The position numbers and the translations under genes are program-made. Shown piece after piece: positions 30,271 through 39,153 of a stretch of 64,000 nucleotides of DNA. A model generated the notes under the pieces. The model saw only the letters and a program-made list of their open reading frames with translations, was not told where the DNA came from and ran no database searches. The DNA is from Methylotenera versatilis 7 (GTDB lineage: Bacteria > Pseudomonadota > Gammaproteobacteria > Burkholderiales > Methylophilaceae), in assembly GCF_000799165.1 (NCBI RefSeq), contig NZ_JUGF01000001.1, positions 744,001 to 808,000 of the forward strand. Direction: 5' to 3'. Position 1 is the stretch's first letter, and each line of letters starts with the position of its first letter.

Positions 30271-30909
30271 TTAGTTAAATAACCAAGGTTGTGCTTGCTT
30301 ATGCTGAATTTCGAATGCTTTGATTTTATCCTGCTGTTGCATGGTTAAACCAATATCATCCAAGCCGTTAAGCAAGTTATGCTTCCGTACTTCGTCAACG
30401 TCGAATCTATAGGATTTTCCACCTGGTGTGGTCACGGTTTGCGTAGCCAAATCAATGTTCAATTGATAACCTTCAGCCGCCGCTACTTCGTTAAATAAAT
30501 CCTCTACGATTTCAGCAGACAACACGATTGGCAACATGCCATTTTTAAAGCAGTTATTAAAGAAAATATCGGCAAAGCTAGATGCAATCACCACTTTAAA
30601 ACCATAATCTTCCAACGCCCACGGCGCATGCTCGCGACTTGATCCACAGCCAAAATTCTCACGCGTCAGCAACACACTCGCACCTTGATAGCGCGCTTGG
30701 TTCAGCACAAAATCTGGATTGAGTGGGCGTTTGGAATTATCCATTCCAGGTTCACCGTGATCGAGATAACGCCATTCATCAAACGCATTAGGTCCGAAAC
30801 CTGAACGCTTGATTGACTTCAAAAACTGCTTAGGAATAATCGCATCCGTGTCTACGTTCGCGCGATCTAGCGGTGCTACCAAGCCATTTAATTGGGTAAA
30901 AGCGTCCAT
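30271..30909 (-). CDS. leuD: 3-isopropylmalate dehydratase small subunit
   Basis: LeuD is the small subunit of the isomerase that interconverts 2- and 3-isopropylmalate. The 212-residue protein carries the swivel-domain motif [15 protein letters not shown] (about 84-98). The start codon abuts the stop codon of a small entericidin-like gene, so translation of the two is probably coupled. Confidence 0.97.
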   Translation of the reverse strand: MDAFTQLNGLVAPLDRANVDTDAIIPKQFLKSIKRSGFGPNAFDEWRYLDHGEPGMDNSKRPLNPDFVLNQARYQGASVLLTRENFGCGSSREHAPWALEDYGFKVVIASSFADIFFNNCFKNGMLPIVLSAEIVEDLFNEVAAAEGYQLNIDLATQTVTTPGGKSYRFDVDEVRKHNLLNGLDDIGLTMQQQDKIKAFEIQHKQAQPWLFN

Positions 30910-31038
30910 TTAATTATTAGGTGACTTCTGAATTTTGTCACCTACCTTTTCCAAATCCTTACCAAAACCATGCCATGTATTACAACCAGCTAACACGATT
31001 GCAAAAGTTAATGCCATTAACACCATTAATTTATTCAT
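30910..31038 (-). CDS. Small entericidin-like lipoprotein
   Basis: This 42-residue ORF encodes an N-terminal signal helix ending in a lipobox (VLAGC, Cys18), followed by NTWHGFGKDLEKVGDKIQ. That matches the entericidin A/B pattern of a Cys followed by N-T-x-x-G-x-G-x-D-x-x-K-x-G-x-x-I. Entericidins are small cell-envelope lipoproteins, described in E. coli as an antidote/toxin pair. It lies 31 bp after leuC, and its TAA directly precedes the leuD ATG, so it is part of the leu operon transcript. The function in this setting is unknown. Confidence 0.85.
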   Translation of the reverse strand: MNKLMVLMALTFAIVLAGCNTWHGFGKDLEKVGDKIQKSPNN

Positions 31039-31069
31039 TTAGTTTCCTACCTGTCACTTAACTTAAAAA

Positions 31070-32482
31070 TCAAACAAACTGTCTCACATCAACAAAATGT
31101 CCTGCAACCGCGGCGGCGGCGGCCATTTCCGGACTGACTAAATGTGTACGCCCGCCTTGCCCTTGGCGACCTTCAAAATTACGGTTAGATGTTGATGCGC
31201 AACGCTCACCTGGCTCCAAGCGATCCGCGTTCATTGCTAAACACATTGAGCAGCCTGGCTCACGCCATTCAAACCCAGCATCTGTAAAAATCTTGTCCAA
31301 CCCCTCAAGCTCGGCCTGTGCTTTTACCAAACCGGAACCTGGCACAACCAAAGCCAATTTGACATTGGGTGCAATATGCTTGCCTTTTGCAACTGCCGCT
31401 GCGGCACGCAAATCTTCGATGCGCGAATTGGTACAAGAACCGATAAATACTTTATCAATATTGATTTCATCAATCGGCGTATCGGGCGTTAGACCCATGT
31501 AAGTGTAAGCGCGCTCCCAGTCGCTACGCTGCACTTCATTTTTAGCCATATCCAAACGGGGCACTTTGCCATCCACACCAACCACCATTTCTGGCGATGT
31601 TCCCCAAGTCACTTGTGGCTGAATGTCTTCTGCTTTTAATGTGACAACCGTATCAAATTTTGCACCTTCATCGCTATGCAAGGTTTTCCAATATGCGACG
31701 GCTGCATCCCACTGCTCTGCCTTGGGCGAAAATGGACGGCCTTTAACATAATTAATGGTCGTATCATCCACCGCCACCATGCCAGCGCGTGCGCCTGCCT
31801 CAATCGCCATATTGCATAAAGTCATGCGGCCTTCCATGCTCAAACCACGAATTGCCGAACCTGCAAATTCAATGGCATAGCCATTGCCGCCAGCAGTACC
31901 GATTTTGCCGATAATGGCCAAAGCAACATCTTTTGCTGTTACGCCATGACCCAACTGACCTTCTACTAATACCTGTAAGGTTTTTGATTTTTTTTGAACC
32001 AGGCATTGAGTTGCCATCACGTGCTCAACTTCAGAGGTACCAATTCCGTGTGCCAACGCACCAAAAGCACCATGTGTACTGGTGTGCGAGTCCCCGCAAA
32101 CCACGGTCATACCTGGTAACGTCGCGCCTTGTTCAGGGCCAATCACATGCACGATACCTTGACGCATATCGTTCATCTTGAATTCAGTCACACCATGCTC
32201 GGCACAGTTCTCATCCAAAGTTTGTACTTGCAAGCGTGAAATGGGATCGACGATTCCTGCAACACCTGTGCTTCTTTCAGTTGTCGGCACATTATGGTCA
32301 GGCACGGCCAAGATAGAGTTAACGCGCCATACTTTGCGATTCGCTAATTTCAGGCCTTCAAACGCTTGTGGACTGGTCACTTCATGCACCAAATGACGGT
32401 CAATATAAATCAGCGCGGTGCCATTTTCTTCATGCACAACGTGAGAGTCAAACAATTTATCGTAAAGCGTTTTTGCAGCCAT
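31070..32482 (-). CDS. leuC: 3-isopropylmalate dehydratase large subunit
   Basis: This 470-residue aconitase-family protein binds a 4Fe-4S cluster and pairs with LeuD. Cluster ligands are visible in IGSCTNSR and the C-x2-C motif GCSMCLAMN near the C-terminus; the N-terminal [13 protein letters not shown] motif is also typical. It is the first leu gene in the operon, 22 bp after yajQ on the same strand. No leucine leader peptide was recognised. Confidence 0.97.
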   Translation of the reverse strand: MAAKTLYDKLFDSHVVHEENGTALIYIDRHLVHEVTSPQAFEGLKLANRKVWRVNSILAVPDHNVPTTERSTGVAGIVDPISRLQVQTLDENCAEHGVTEFKMNDMRQGIVHVIGPEQGATLPGMTVVCGDSHTSTHGAFGALAHGIGTSEVEHVMATQCLVQKKSKTLQVLVEGQLGHGVTAKDVALAIIGKIGTAGGNGYAIEFAGSAIRGLSMEGRMTLCNMAIEAGARAGMVAVDDTTINYVKGRPFSPKAEQWDAAVAYWKTLHSDEGAKFDTVVTLKAEDIQPQVTWGTSPEMVVGVDGKVPRLDMAKNEVQRSDWERAYTYMGLTPDTPIDEINIDKVFIGSCTNSRIEDLRAAAAVAKGKHIAPNVKLALVVPGSGLVKAQAELEGLDKIFTDAGFEWREPGCSMCLAMNADRLEPGERCASTSNRNFEGRQGQGGRTHLVSPEMAAAAAVAGHFVDVRQFV

Positions 32483-32504
32483 TATTTAAACCTAACCTTA
32501 ACTA

Positions 32505-32999
32505 CTATTCTCTAAAATTACCAAACTGTAACGGGAAATCCGTCACATTTTTTTTACAAAGTGCGATCGCATCTTGCAGTAAGTCACGTTTTGCACCATT
32601 TACACGTACTTCGTCGCCCTGAATACTGGCTTGTACTTTTAAGCCCGAATCTTTAATCAATTTAACGATGCGTTTGGCTAAATCAGTGTCAATACCTGCG
32701 CGAATTTTCAGCTCTTGCTTCACTTTATTGCCGCCGACTTTTTGCACATCATTGTGTTCTAAGCGTTTAGTAGAATCCGCTTCTTTTTTCTCCATGCCCG
32801 GCAATAAAATATCTTTAATCTGATCCAGCTGAAAATCATTATCACCATACAAAGTAATAATGCTGTCTTTTTCGTTCAATTCAACCTTGGCAGAGGTGCC
32901 TTTAAAATCGTAGCGATTGGTAATTTGTTTACCAGCGGCATCAATGGCATTTTTTAAGGCAACCATATCGACTTCGGAACTAATATCAAAACTAGGCAT
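32505..32999 (-). CDS. YajQ family nucleotide-binding protein
   Basis: This 164-residue protein has the start PSFDISSEVDMVALKNAIDAA, the hallmark of the YajQ family (two RRM-like folds). Family members have been described binding RNA, tRNA or cyclic di-GMP; which applies here is unknown. The length is normal. It lies immediately upstream of leuC. Confidence 0.93.
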   Translation of the reverse strand: MPSFDISSEVDMVALKNAIDAAGKQITNRYDFKGTSAKVELNEKDSIITLYGDNDFQLDQIKDILLPGMEKKEADSTKRLEHNDVQKVGGNKVKQELKIRAGIDTDLAKRIVKLIKDSGLKVQASIQGDEVRVNGAKRDLLQDAIALCKKNVTDFPLQFGNFRE

Positions 33000-33032
33000 A
33001 TAAATCCTTATAACTCTTTAAGCGCAGGCTAT

Positions 33033-33090
33033 GCAAGGCATAAGTGCGAAGACAGTACAGTACGGCAAACACCAAATAACGCCGCAGAGC
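33033..33090. repeat. Intergenic repeat, copy 2 (ppnP-yajQ)
   Basis: This segment has the same outer sequence as 21996-22085: CAAGGC, then GTGCGA, and at the other end AAATAACGCCGC. The interior is different and shorter, with a palindromic AGTACAGTAC core and GTACGGC. The shared ends suggest one mobile or REP-like family. Confidence 0.5.
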
Positions 33091-33099
33091 CAAGCATTA

Positions 33100-33411
33100 C
33101 TATTCAAAGTGGCAGACGTAGTCTAAGGTTTCTGTCACTTCAATATCAAAACTGGAATTACCAGGCACCGTAAATTTTTCGCCCGCGCCGTATGTTTTCC
33201 ATGACTCTTCGCCTTGCAAACGTACTTTACAAACTCCCAAATTAATTTCCATCAACTCTGGTGCAGCAGTATTAAATGTAAGCGAACTTGGGAAAATAAT
33301 ACCAAGCGTACTACGTGTTCCGTTCGGAAACAGCACGGTATGGCTGACACATTTTCCATCGAAATATACATTCGCTTTTTTCTTTACACTGACATTGTCA
33401 AATTGCGCCAT
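33100..33411 (-). CDS. ppnP: Pyrimidine/purine nucleoside phosphorylase
   Basis: This 103-residue single-domain cupin of the PpnP (YaiE, DUF1255) family cleaves several nucleosides with phosphate. Characteristic segments are [13 protein letters not shown], an [17 protein letters not shown] strand and the C-terminal [13 protein letters not shown]. It stands alone between argG and yajQ. Confidence 0.9.
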   Translation of the reverse strand: MAQFDNVSVKKKANVYFDGKCVSHTVLFPNGTRSTLGIIFPSSLTFNTAAPELMEINLGVCKVRLQGEESWKTYGAGEKFTVPGNSSFDIEVTETLDYVCHFE

Positions 33412-33487
33412 TCTTAACTCCTCAATCTTTATATTTTAATTAACTGTATTGAATAAATAATATTTTAAGCGTTTATCGAATGAACAA

Positions 33488-34711
33488 TTAGCGTTGTTTA
33501 TTTTTCAAGTTAGCCGCTATACGCATTCTTAACGCATTTAACTTAATAAACCCGCCTGCATCTTTTTGATCATATGCGCCTTTGTCATCTTCAAAAGTGG
33601 CAATCGTTGAATCAAACAATGAATTCGTTTTACTATCGCGCCCTGCCACAATCACATTACCTTTATAAAGCTTTACGCGCACCCAGCCATTAACTGAAGT
33701 TTGCGTATGATCAATCAACGTTTGCAAGGCAATCCGCTCAGGACTCCACCAATAGCCGTTGTAAATCATGCTGGCGTAACGCGGCATTAAATCATCTTTC
33801 AAATGCGCTACTTCACGGTCTAATGTGATTGACTCAATCGCACGGTGCGCTTTGAGCATAATCGTGCCACCAGGCGTTTCATAGCAACCGCGCGACTTCA
33901 TCCCTACATAACGATTTTCAACTAAATCTAAACGACCGATACCATGCTTACCGCCAATTTTATTCAATTGTGCCAATAACTCATGCGGCTTCATCGCTTC
34001 ACCATTTAATGAAACCGGGTCACCGTTCACATATTCAATATCTAAGTACTCAGCAGCATCCGGCGCTTTTTCTGAGCTGACACTCCAGCGCCACATTGAC
34101 TCTTCGGCTTCTGCGGCTGGATTCTCTAAATGGCGGCCTTCGTAAGATATATGCAGCAAATTAGCGTCCATGCTGTACGGGCTGCCGCCTTGCTTGTGCT
34201 TCATCTCTACTGGAATACCATTTTTTTCGGCATATGCCATCAATTTTTCACGACTTAACAAATCCCACTCACGCCATGGCGCGATGATCTGTATATTTGG
34301 ATTCAAGGCATAAGCACCTAGTTCAAAACGTACTTGGTCGTTGCCTTTGCCAGTTGCGCCGTGCGAAATCGCATCGGCATTGGTTTCAGCCGCTATTTCA
34401 ATTAAACGTTTAGCGATTAACGGACGCGCAATTGATGTCCCTAATAAGTACTCGCCTTCATAAACTGTATTGGCGCGGAACATTGGGAACACAAAATCGC
34501 GCACAAACTCTTCACGTACATCGTCAATATAAATCTCTTTAACACCAGCCGCTTTGGCCTTTGCGCGCGCGGGTTCCAGCTCTTCACCTTGCCCTAAATC
34601 GGCAGTGAAAGTGACCACTTCACATTTATATTCGTCCTGCAACCATTTCAAGATAACCGATGTATCCAAGCCACCAGAATAGGCAAGCACCACTTTATTT
34701 ACTTTACTCAT
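33488..34711 (-). CDS. argG: Argininosuccinate synthase
   Basis: ArgG joins citrulline and aspartate using ATP in arginine synthesis. The 407-residue protein begins with the PP-loop [11 protein letters not shown] (about 9-19) and contains [13 protein letters not shown]. The C-terminal multimerisation helix is present. It lies 15 bp after a small membrane-protein gene that itself overlaps argF, so argF and argG appear to be in one transcription unit. Confidence 0.97.
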   Translation of the reverse strand: MSKVNKVVLAYSGGLDTSVILKWLQDEYKCEVVTFTADLGQGEELEPARAKAKAAGVKEIYIDDVREEFVRDFVFPMFRANTVYEGEYLLGTSIARPLIAKRLIEIAAETNADAISHGATGKGNDQVRFELGAYALNPNIQIIAPWREWDLLSREKLMAYAEKNGIPVEMKHKQGGSPYSMDANLLHISYEGRHLENPAAEAEESMWRWSVSSEKAPDAAEYLDIEYVNGDPVSLNGEAMKPHELLAQLNKIGGKHGIGRLDLVENRYVGMKSRGCYETPGGTIMLKAHRAIESITLDREVAHLKDDLMPRYASMIYNGYWWSPERIALQTLIDHTQTSVNGWVRVKLYKGNVIVAGRDSKTNSLFDSTIATFEDDKGAYDQKDAGGFIKLNALRMRIAANLKNKQR

Positions 34712-34726
34712 TACTTAACTTACCCT

Positions 34727-35035
34727 TCAATTCACAAGCAGTTCAAAAGCCACTAAAAAACTAACTATTACCATCAAAATCATACCTAACAAAAATAATC
34801 TATCCGCAAAAGCCTCTGTTTTAGCCGTGTTATTGTCGGAACGCAAGGACCAGTAAGAAAATATGGTACTTGCCAAAAAAAACAATCCATCGATCGCAAT
34901 TAGGTCATCCGCCCAGCTAGCAACCTTACCTTTAGGTACAAGTTGCATCACGGTAATAACAGTCATACAAACGCCAACCATCGTAGAAGACACTGGCAAT
35001 ATATGGCGCGAGATGTCTGTTACTTTATTGACCAT
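34727..35035 (-). CDS. Small three-helix membrane protein of unknown function
   Basis: I start at the ATG at 35035, whose first base is shared with the argF stop codon (TAATG), giving 102 residues. A longer frame would run 78 bases back into argF. The protein has three hydrophobic segments, near residues 18-36, 44-64 and 78-100, with a Lys/Asp-bearing loop between them. I do not recognise the family. The overlap with argF implies translational coupling, though a role in arginine metabolism is only a guess from position. Confidence 0.7.
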   Translation of the reverse strand: MVNKVTDISRHILPVSSTMVGVCMTVITVMQLVPKGKVASWADDLIAIDGLFFLASTIFSYWSLRSDNNTAKTEAFADRLFLLGMILMVIVSFLVAFELLVN

Positions 35036-35964
35036 TAACTGTCTATTTTCCCTAACAATAGATACTCCATTAAGGCTTTCTGTACGTGCAAACGATTCTC
35101 CGCCTCTTCCCACACAATCGATTGTGCACCGTCAATGACTTCGGCCGCAACTTCCTCGCCCCTATGTGCAGGTAAACAATGCATAAAAAGTGCGTCTTTA
35201 GCAGCAATTTTCATCATGTCTGCATCAACCTGCCAATCAGCAAAATCTCGCATACGCTCTTCGTTCTCGGCCTCGAAACCCATGCTAGTCCACACATCAG
35301 TAGTGACCAAGTCCGCACCACGCGCCGCTTCCATTGGGTCAGCAAACGTTTCAAAATGATCGTTGCCATACAAATTGGCACGCTCCGGTTCAACTTCATA
35401 GCCTGGTGGAGTAGAAACATGCACATTAAAATCCAACAATTCCGCTGCTTGCAACCAAGTATTACAGACATTATTGCTATCGCCGATCCATGCAACCGTT
35501 TTGCCTTTTATCGAGCCTTTTTGTTCAATAAAAGTAAAAATATCCGCCAAAATCTGGCAAGGATGATATTCATTTGTCAGTCCATTAATGACTGGCACGC
35601 GAGAATTGGCAGCAAAACGCTCAATAATATCTTGCTCGAAAGTGCGTATCATCACAATGTCTGACATGCGTGAGATCACCTGTGCTGCATCTTCTACCGG
35701 TTCACCACGACCCAATTGTGAATCACGCGTATTCAAATAGATAGCCGAACCACCCAGTTGATGCATGCCAGCTTCAAACGACAACCGTGTACGTGTACTG
35801 GCTTTTTCAAAAATCATCACCAAGGTGCGATCTTGCAGCGGCCAATATTGCTGGTACGTTTTAAATTGTTGCTTAATCCATTTGGTGCGCGTAAAAATAT
35901 GATTCAACTCATCCGTCGTTAAATCATTGAATTGCAGAAAATGTTTAATTGCAGCCATATTCAA
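35035..35964 (-). CDS. argF: Ornithine carbamoyltransferase
   Basis: This 309-residue enzyme makes citrulline from ornithine and carbamoyl phosphate. The carbamoyl-phosphate loop STRTRLSFE (about 55-63), HPCQILAD and the ornithine-binding HCLPAHRGEE are intact. It follows argD by 48 bp, so argD-argF-(small protein)-argG run in one direction. Confidence 0.97.
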   Translation of the reverse strand: MNMAAIKHFLQFNDLTTDELNHIFTRTKWIKQQFKTYQQYWPLQDRTLVMIFEKASTRTRLSFEAGMHQLGGSAIYLNTRDSQLGRGEPVEDAAQVISRMSDIVMIRTFEQDIIERFAANSRVPVINGLTNEYHPCQILADIFTFIEQKGSIKGKTVAWIGDSNNVCNTWLQAAELLDFNVHVSTPPGYEVEPERANLYGNDHFETFADPMEAARGADLVTTDVWTSMGFEAENEERMRDFADWQVDADMMKIAAKDALFMHCLPAHRGEEVAAEVIDGAQSIVWEEAENRLHVQKALMEYLLLGKIDS

Positions 35965-36012
35965 TACTCGAATTTCTTTTTTTTGGTTTATACCTAATTT
36001 ATTACAGCTAGT

Positions 36013-37206
36013 TTATTGAGCCAGAAACTGTTTAATCAACTTAACCAAACGCTCGACCAATTCAAGTGATTCTGCTTCGTTAATCATCAACGGTGGCAAC
36101 AAGCGTATCACTTTATCAGCAGTCACATTAATTAATAGCTGCGTTTCCAATGCCATTTTCACAATATCAGCACATGGCCTATCCAACTCAATTCCAACCA
36201 TTAAACCGGCATGGCGGATTACCACAACACCTTGCGTACCAGCCAATTCAGCTTTTAATTTTTCGGAAATCAAATCACCCATTCTCAATGCATTTTCACG
36301 CAGGCTCTCATCCTGAATTGCATTTAAAGTGGCTAATCCAGCAGCCGTGGCAAGTGGGTTTCCGCCAAAAGTAGAGCCATGTTTACCATAAGTGAATATA
36401 TCCGCTGCCGCACCTTTTGCTACGCAGGCACCAATCGGCACGCCAGAGCCCAAGCCTTTAGCCAGGCTCATTACGTCAGGTGTCACGCCTGTATGCTGGA
36501 ATGCGAACCAAGTACCTGTACGGCCAATGCCGCTTTGCACTTCATCTAACATCAGCAACCAGCCATTTTCATCACAGACGCTACGCAAACCCTCAAAGTA
36601 AGCTTGCAAGTCAGTCGGAATCTGAACGCCGCCCTCACCCTGTACAGGCTCAACTAAAATAGCCACCACGTTGTTTTTGCGCGACGCTATTTGCTTAATG
36701 GCTTCTAAATCATCGTATGGCACGCGGATAAAGCCAGACACCAGCGGCTCAAAACCGGCTTGCGCTTTGCGATTACCCGTAGCAGAAAGTGTCGCCATAG
36801 TACGGCCATGAAAAGAACGCTCCATCACAATAATTTCAGGGTTTTCTATGCCTTTATTATGTGCATAAAGACGCGCCAATTTAATACTGGCCTCATTCGC
36901 TTCACAACCCGAGTTACAGAAAAACACTTTATCCATGCCAGATATTTCAGCCAATTTATCAGCCAAAGCCTCTTGCTCGGCAATGTGATAAATATTAGAC
37001 ACATGAATCAGCTTAGCGGCTTGATCGGATATGGCTTTCACCAGCTTTGGGTGCGCATGCCCAAGCCCGTTTACTGCCACGCCCGCAAGCGCATCCAGAT
37101 ATTTATTACCTTGTTCGTCCCACAACCATACGCCCTCACCTTTAACAAAGGTGACTGGCTGCCGATTGTAAGTATTCATTAAATGACTGTTGGTCAAATT
37201 CGACAT
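36013..37206 (-). CDS. argD: Acetylornithine aminotransferase
   Basis: This 397-residue class III PLP aminotransferase of arginine synthesis may also serve in lysine synthesis, as ArgD does elsewhere. The PLP lysine lies in SLAKGLGSGVPIGA (about 254). The upstream LLMLDEVQSGIGRTG carries the Asp that contacts the cofactor. It is the first gene of the arginine cluster. Confidence 0.95.
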   Translation of the reverse strand: MSNLTNSHLMNTYNRQPVTFVKGEGVWLWDEQGNKYLDALAGVAVNGLGHAHPKLVKAISDQAAKLIHVSNIYHIAEQEALADKLAEISGMDKVFFCNSGCEANEASIKLARLYAHNKGIENPEIIVMERSFHGRTMATLSATGNRKAQAGFEPLVSGFIRVPYDDLEAIKQIASRKNNVVAILVEPVQGEGGVQIPTDLQAYFEGLRSVCDENGWLLMLDEVQSGIGRTGTWFAFQHTGVTPDVMSLAKGLGSGVPIGACVAKGAAADIFTYGKHGSTFGGNPLATAAGLATLNAIQDESLRENALRMGDLISEKLKAELAGTQGVVVIRHAGLMVGIELDRPCADIVKMALETQLLINVTADKVIRLLPPLMINEAESLELVERLVKLIKQFLAQ

Positions 37207-37287
37207 GATTTTATTTCTATTCTAAATTTAAAAATTCAATAAGTTATCTACAAGGCATTTACATGTAAACAAATCTAAAACCGAAAA

Positions 37288-37314
37288 AGAAAACGGCGGC
37301 TAAGGCCGCCGTTA
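37288..37314 (-). terminator. Intrinsic terminator after the PuuD-like gene
   Basis: A perfect eight-base-pair G+C-rich stem, ACGGCGGC with GCCGCCGT (37293-37312, loop TAAG), is followed on the minus strand by TTTTCTTTTT. It separates the PuuD-like gene from argD. Confidence 0.9.
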
Positions 37315-37328
37315 TTGCCTTATCATTG

Positions 37329-37820
37329 CTACAATCCCAATGCTGCGCGATGCGTTAGTCCATTCGCCATAAAAAACAACATAGGGATAGACAGCATCAT
37401 ATTCGTACGTGATGCCAACATCGCAACACGGCGAGCTTTGGCTTTGGCGCCATCATCGGCTGGCACCAATCCCAAGATTTTCTGCTGATTTGGCCAAATT
37501 AGCACCCACACATTAAACAGCATAATCGTACCTAACCAAGCACCAATTCCAATGCCCTCATAACCATTACGCAATAAAAACGCATCCGTGAAACCAGCAC
37601 CTAACAGACCAGCACCCGCAACCCACGTCACAACCGCAGACCAGCGAAACCAGAATAATGCGCGCGGCGCAACATGCTTTGTAATACCAGTAGCCGTGCC
37701 ATCTGCGGCAGCATCTTTTAGCGCCGCCATTTGCACTAAATTAAAATAATATAACAAACCAATCCATGTAATACCGGACAACAAATGGATCCAACGCACG
37801 ATTCCTGGCATGAGTTCCAT
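37329..37820 (-). CDS. PuuD-like (urate hydroxylase membrane domain) protein
   Basis: This 163-residue integral membrane protein has about four helices. The start IVRWIHLLSGITWIGLLYYFN has the conserved His and Trp residues of the PuuD/DUF989 membrane domain. The cytochrome c domain that completes full-length PuuD is absent, so urate oxidation is not implied. Short forms like this are common and uncharacterised. A 34-residue membrane-protein gene ends just upstream. Confidence 0.75.
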   Translation of the reverse strand: MELMPGIVRWIHLLSGITWIGLLYYFNLVQMAALKDAAADGTATGITKHVAPRALFWFRWSAVVTWVAGAGLLGAGFTDAFLLRNGYEGIGIGAWLGTIMLFNVWVLIWPNQQKILGLVPADDGAKAKARRVAMLASRTNMMLSIPMLFFMANGLTHRAALGL

Positions 37821-37822
37821 TA

Positions 37823-37927
37823 TTAACCCCCTGTAACTAAAAAGTTTTTGAGGAAAAGCACTAAGACAAAAGTGAGTATTAGCCCCGAAATAATGGTGCC
37901 TGCAACTGATTCAAGTGGGTTTTTCAT
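37823..37927 (-). CDS. 34-residue single-helix membrane protein
   Basis: The ORF starts at an ATG preceded by AAGGAGC at good spacing and ends 2 bp before the start of the PuuD-like gene. The product MKNPLESVAGTIISGLILTF continues as one hydrophobic helix ending in Lys-Asn and Gly-Gly. The clear ribosome-binding site and tight spacing support a real gene. I do not recognise it; it may be a small partner of the PuuD-like protein. Confidence 0.65.
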   Translation of the reverse strand: MKNPLESVAGTIISGLILTFVLVLFLKNFLVTGG

Positions 37928-38048
37928 TGCAATTGCTCCTTGGTAACTTTGTCGCCGCTGGCTTATTTTAATTTTTTTATTTTTATGAGTATTGAGATTA
38001 GCCTAAAAGGCGCTTTTTAGCAAGATTTTGACATGAATTGACGGATGC

Positions 38049-39143
38049 TTAAGTACAATTTCGCTTTGTATTCAAATCTATATGTAAAAAAGGTTGAATC
38101 CGCAACTGCGTATCGGGATGCGAAGATAGCAACTCGCTAATTGAATGTGTTTTCTGCTTTGGATCGGAGCCAGGCTTAGGTTTAGCATTTTTGTCATTCG
38201 TCGCTACAAGTGCCTGCGCTTCTAAGCGCTGCAGAATATCGGCAAACGCACGCGTGGGTAAACAAGCTTTTTGTAACGCGCTTAACGCAAAACGATCCGC
38301 TTCCAACTCATGTTCGCGCGAATAGCGCATCTGCATCAATACTGCTGGCAAACCAGATGCCACCGAACTGACATCGCCTGTAACTGCTGCAATAATCAAG
38401 CCCGCCAACACGCCTTGCAAGCTTTGCCTGAACGCGTGGCGTTGCTGAACATGACCCAATTCATGCGTTAAAACAGCCACAATTTCGGTATCGTTTTTAG
38501 CTAGCCTCACCAAGTCATCTGTCACCACCATAATGCCGCCGGGCAACGCAAAAGCATTGGCACCGATTACACCGCCATTTCTAAACTCCAGCCGATAAAC
38601 TGGGCAGTTTTTTACTTTGCTGCAGAGATTACTTAATGCTGCGGTAATCGCAGCTTTATGAGTGACGTCTGTTTCACTGAGAGAAAAATATCCCAGCTTG
38701 TGATCCAAGCCCTTCAGCACTTGTTCGCCCAATTGCGCTTCCATGCTAGGCGGCGTAGCCTTTGCGACCGCCTCCGCCAATTTTGGCACGCCAAATTGCA
38801 AAAAAAGCCAACCGGCAAATACCGTTAATAGCAATGATGCAAAAACCAAGGCCAGATGGTTTTCTAAATAGTGTAACCCACGCCAAAATAAATTGGTTTT
38901 TAACGGCATTAACGCTTCTAAAACATCAATATTTTCAGCTTCTAAACGACCACCATTGGGCAAATCGATTAATCGCTTTGCTTTACCCAGTTTCGCTTGC
39001 ACATCACAATCAGCCAAAGCAAAAGCTAGCGACTCATTTGCGATTTCAAATGCAATATGTAGATGAGGTGATGTCTTCACGCGCACCGTCACAGGCTTGG
39101 CACGCGCCCTTAATCCATCAAAATAATCCGCCTGAAAAGACAC
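38049..39143 (-). CDS. M48 family metallopeptidase
   Basis: This 364-residue membrane-anchored zinc protease has the catalytic HELGH at 227-231 (VLTHELGHVQQRH) and a downstream third ligand region REHELEADRFAL. The N-terminal 85 residues form a small non-catalytic domain, followed by a transmembrane helix (about 97-118). The protease domain is preceded by GGIMVVTDDLVRL, typical of M48 enzymes. It lies 10 bp after the DUF898 gene, a pairing I have seen in other Proteobacteria. Substrates are unknown. Confidence 0.88.
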   Translation of the reverse strand: MSFQADYFDGLRARAKPVTVRVKTSPHLHIAFEIANESLAFALADCDVQAKLGKAKRLIDLPNGGRLEAENIDVLEALMPLKTNLFWRGLHYLENHLALVFASLLLTVFAGWLFLQFGVPKLAEAVAKATPPSMEAQLGEQVLKGLDHKLGYFSLSETDVTHKAAITAALSNLCSKVKNCPVYRLEFRNGGVIGANAFALPGGIMVVTDDLVRLAKNDTEIVAVLTHELGHVQQRHAFRQSLQGVLAGLIIAAVTGDVSSVASGLPAVLMQMRYSREHELEADRFALSALQKACLPTRAFADILQRLEAQALVATNDKNAKPKPGSDPKQKTHSISELLSSHPDTQLRIQPFLHIDLNTKRNCT

Positions 39144-39153
39144 GACTTAAGTC

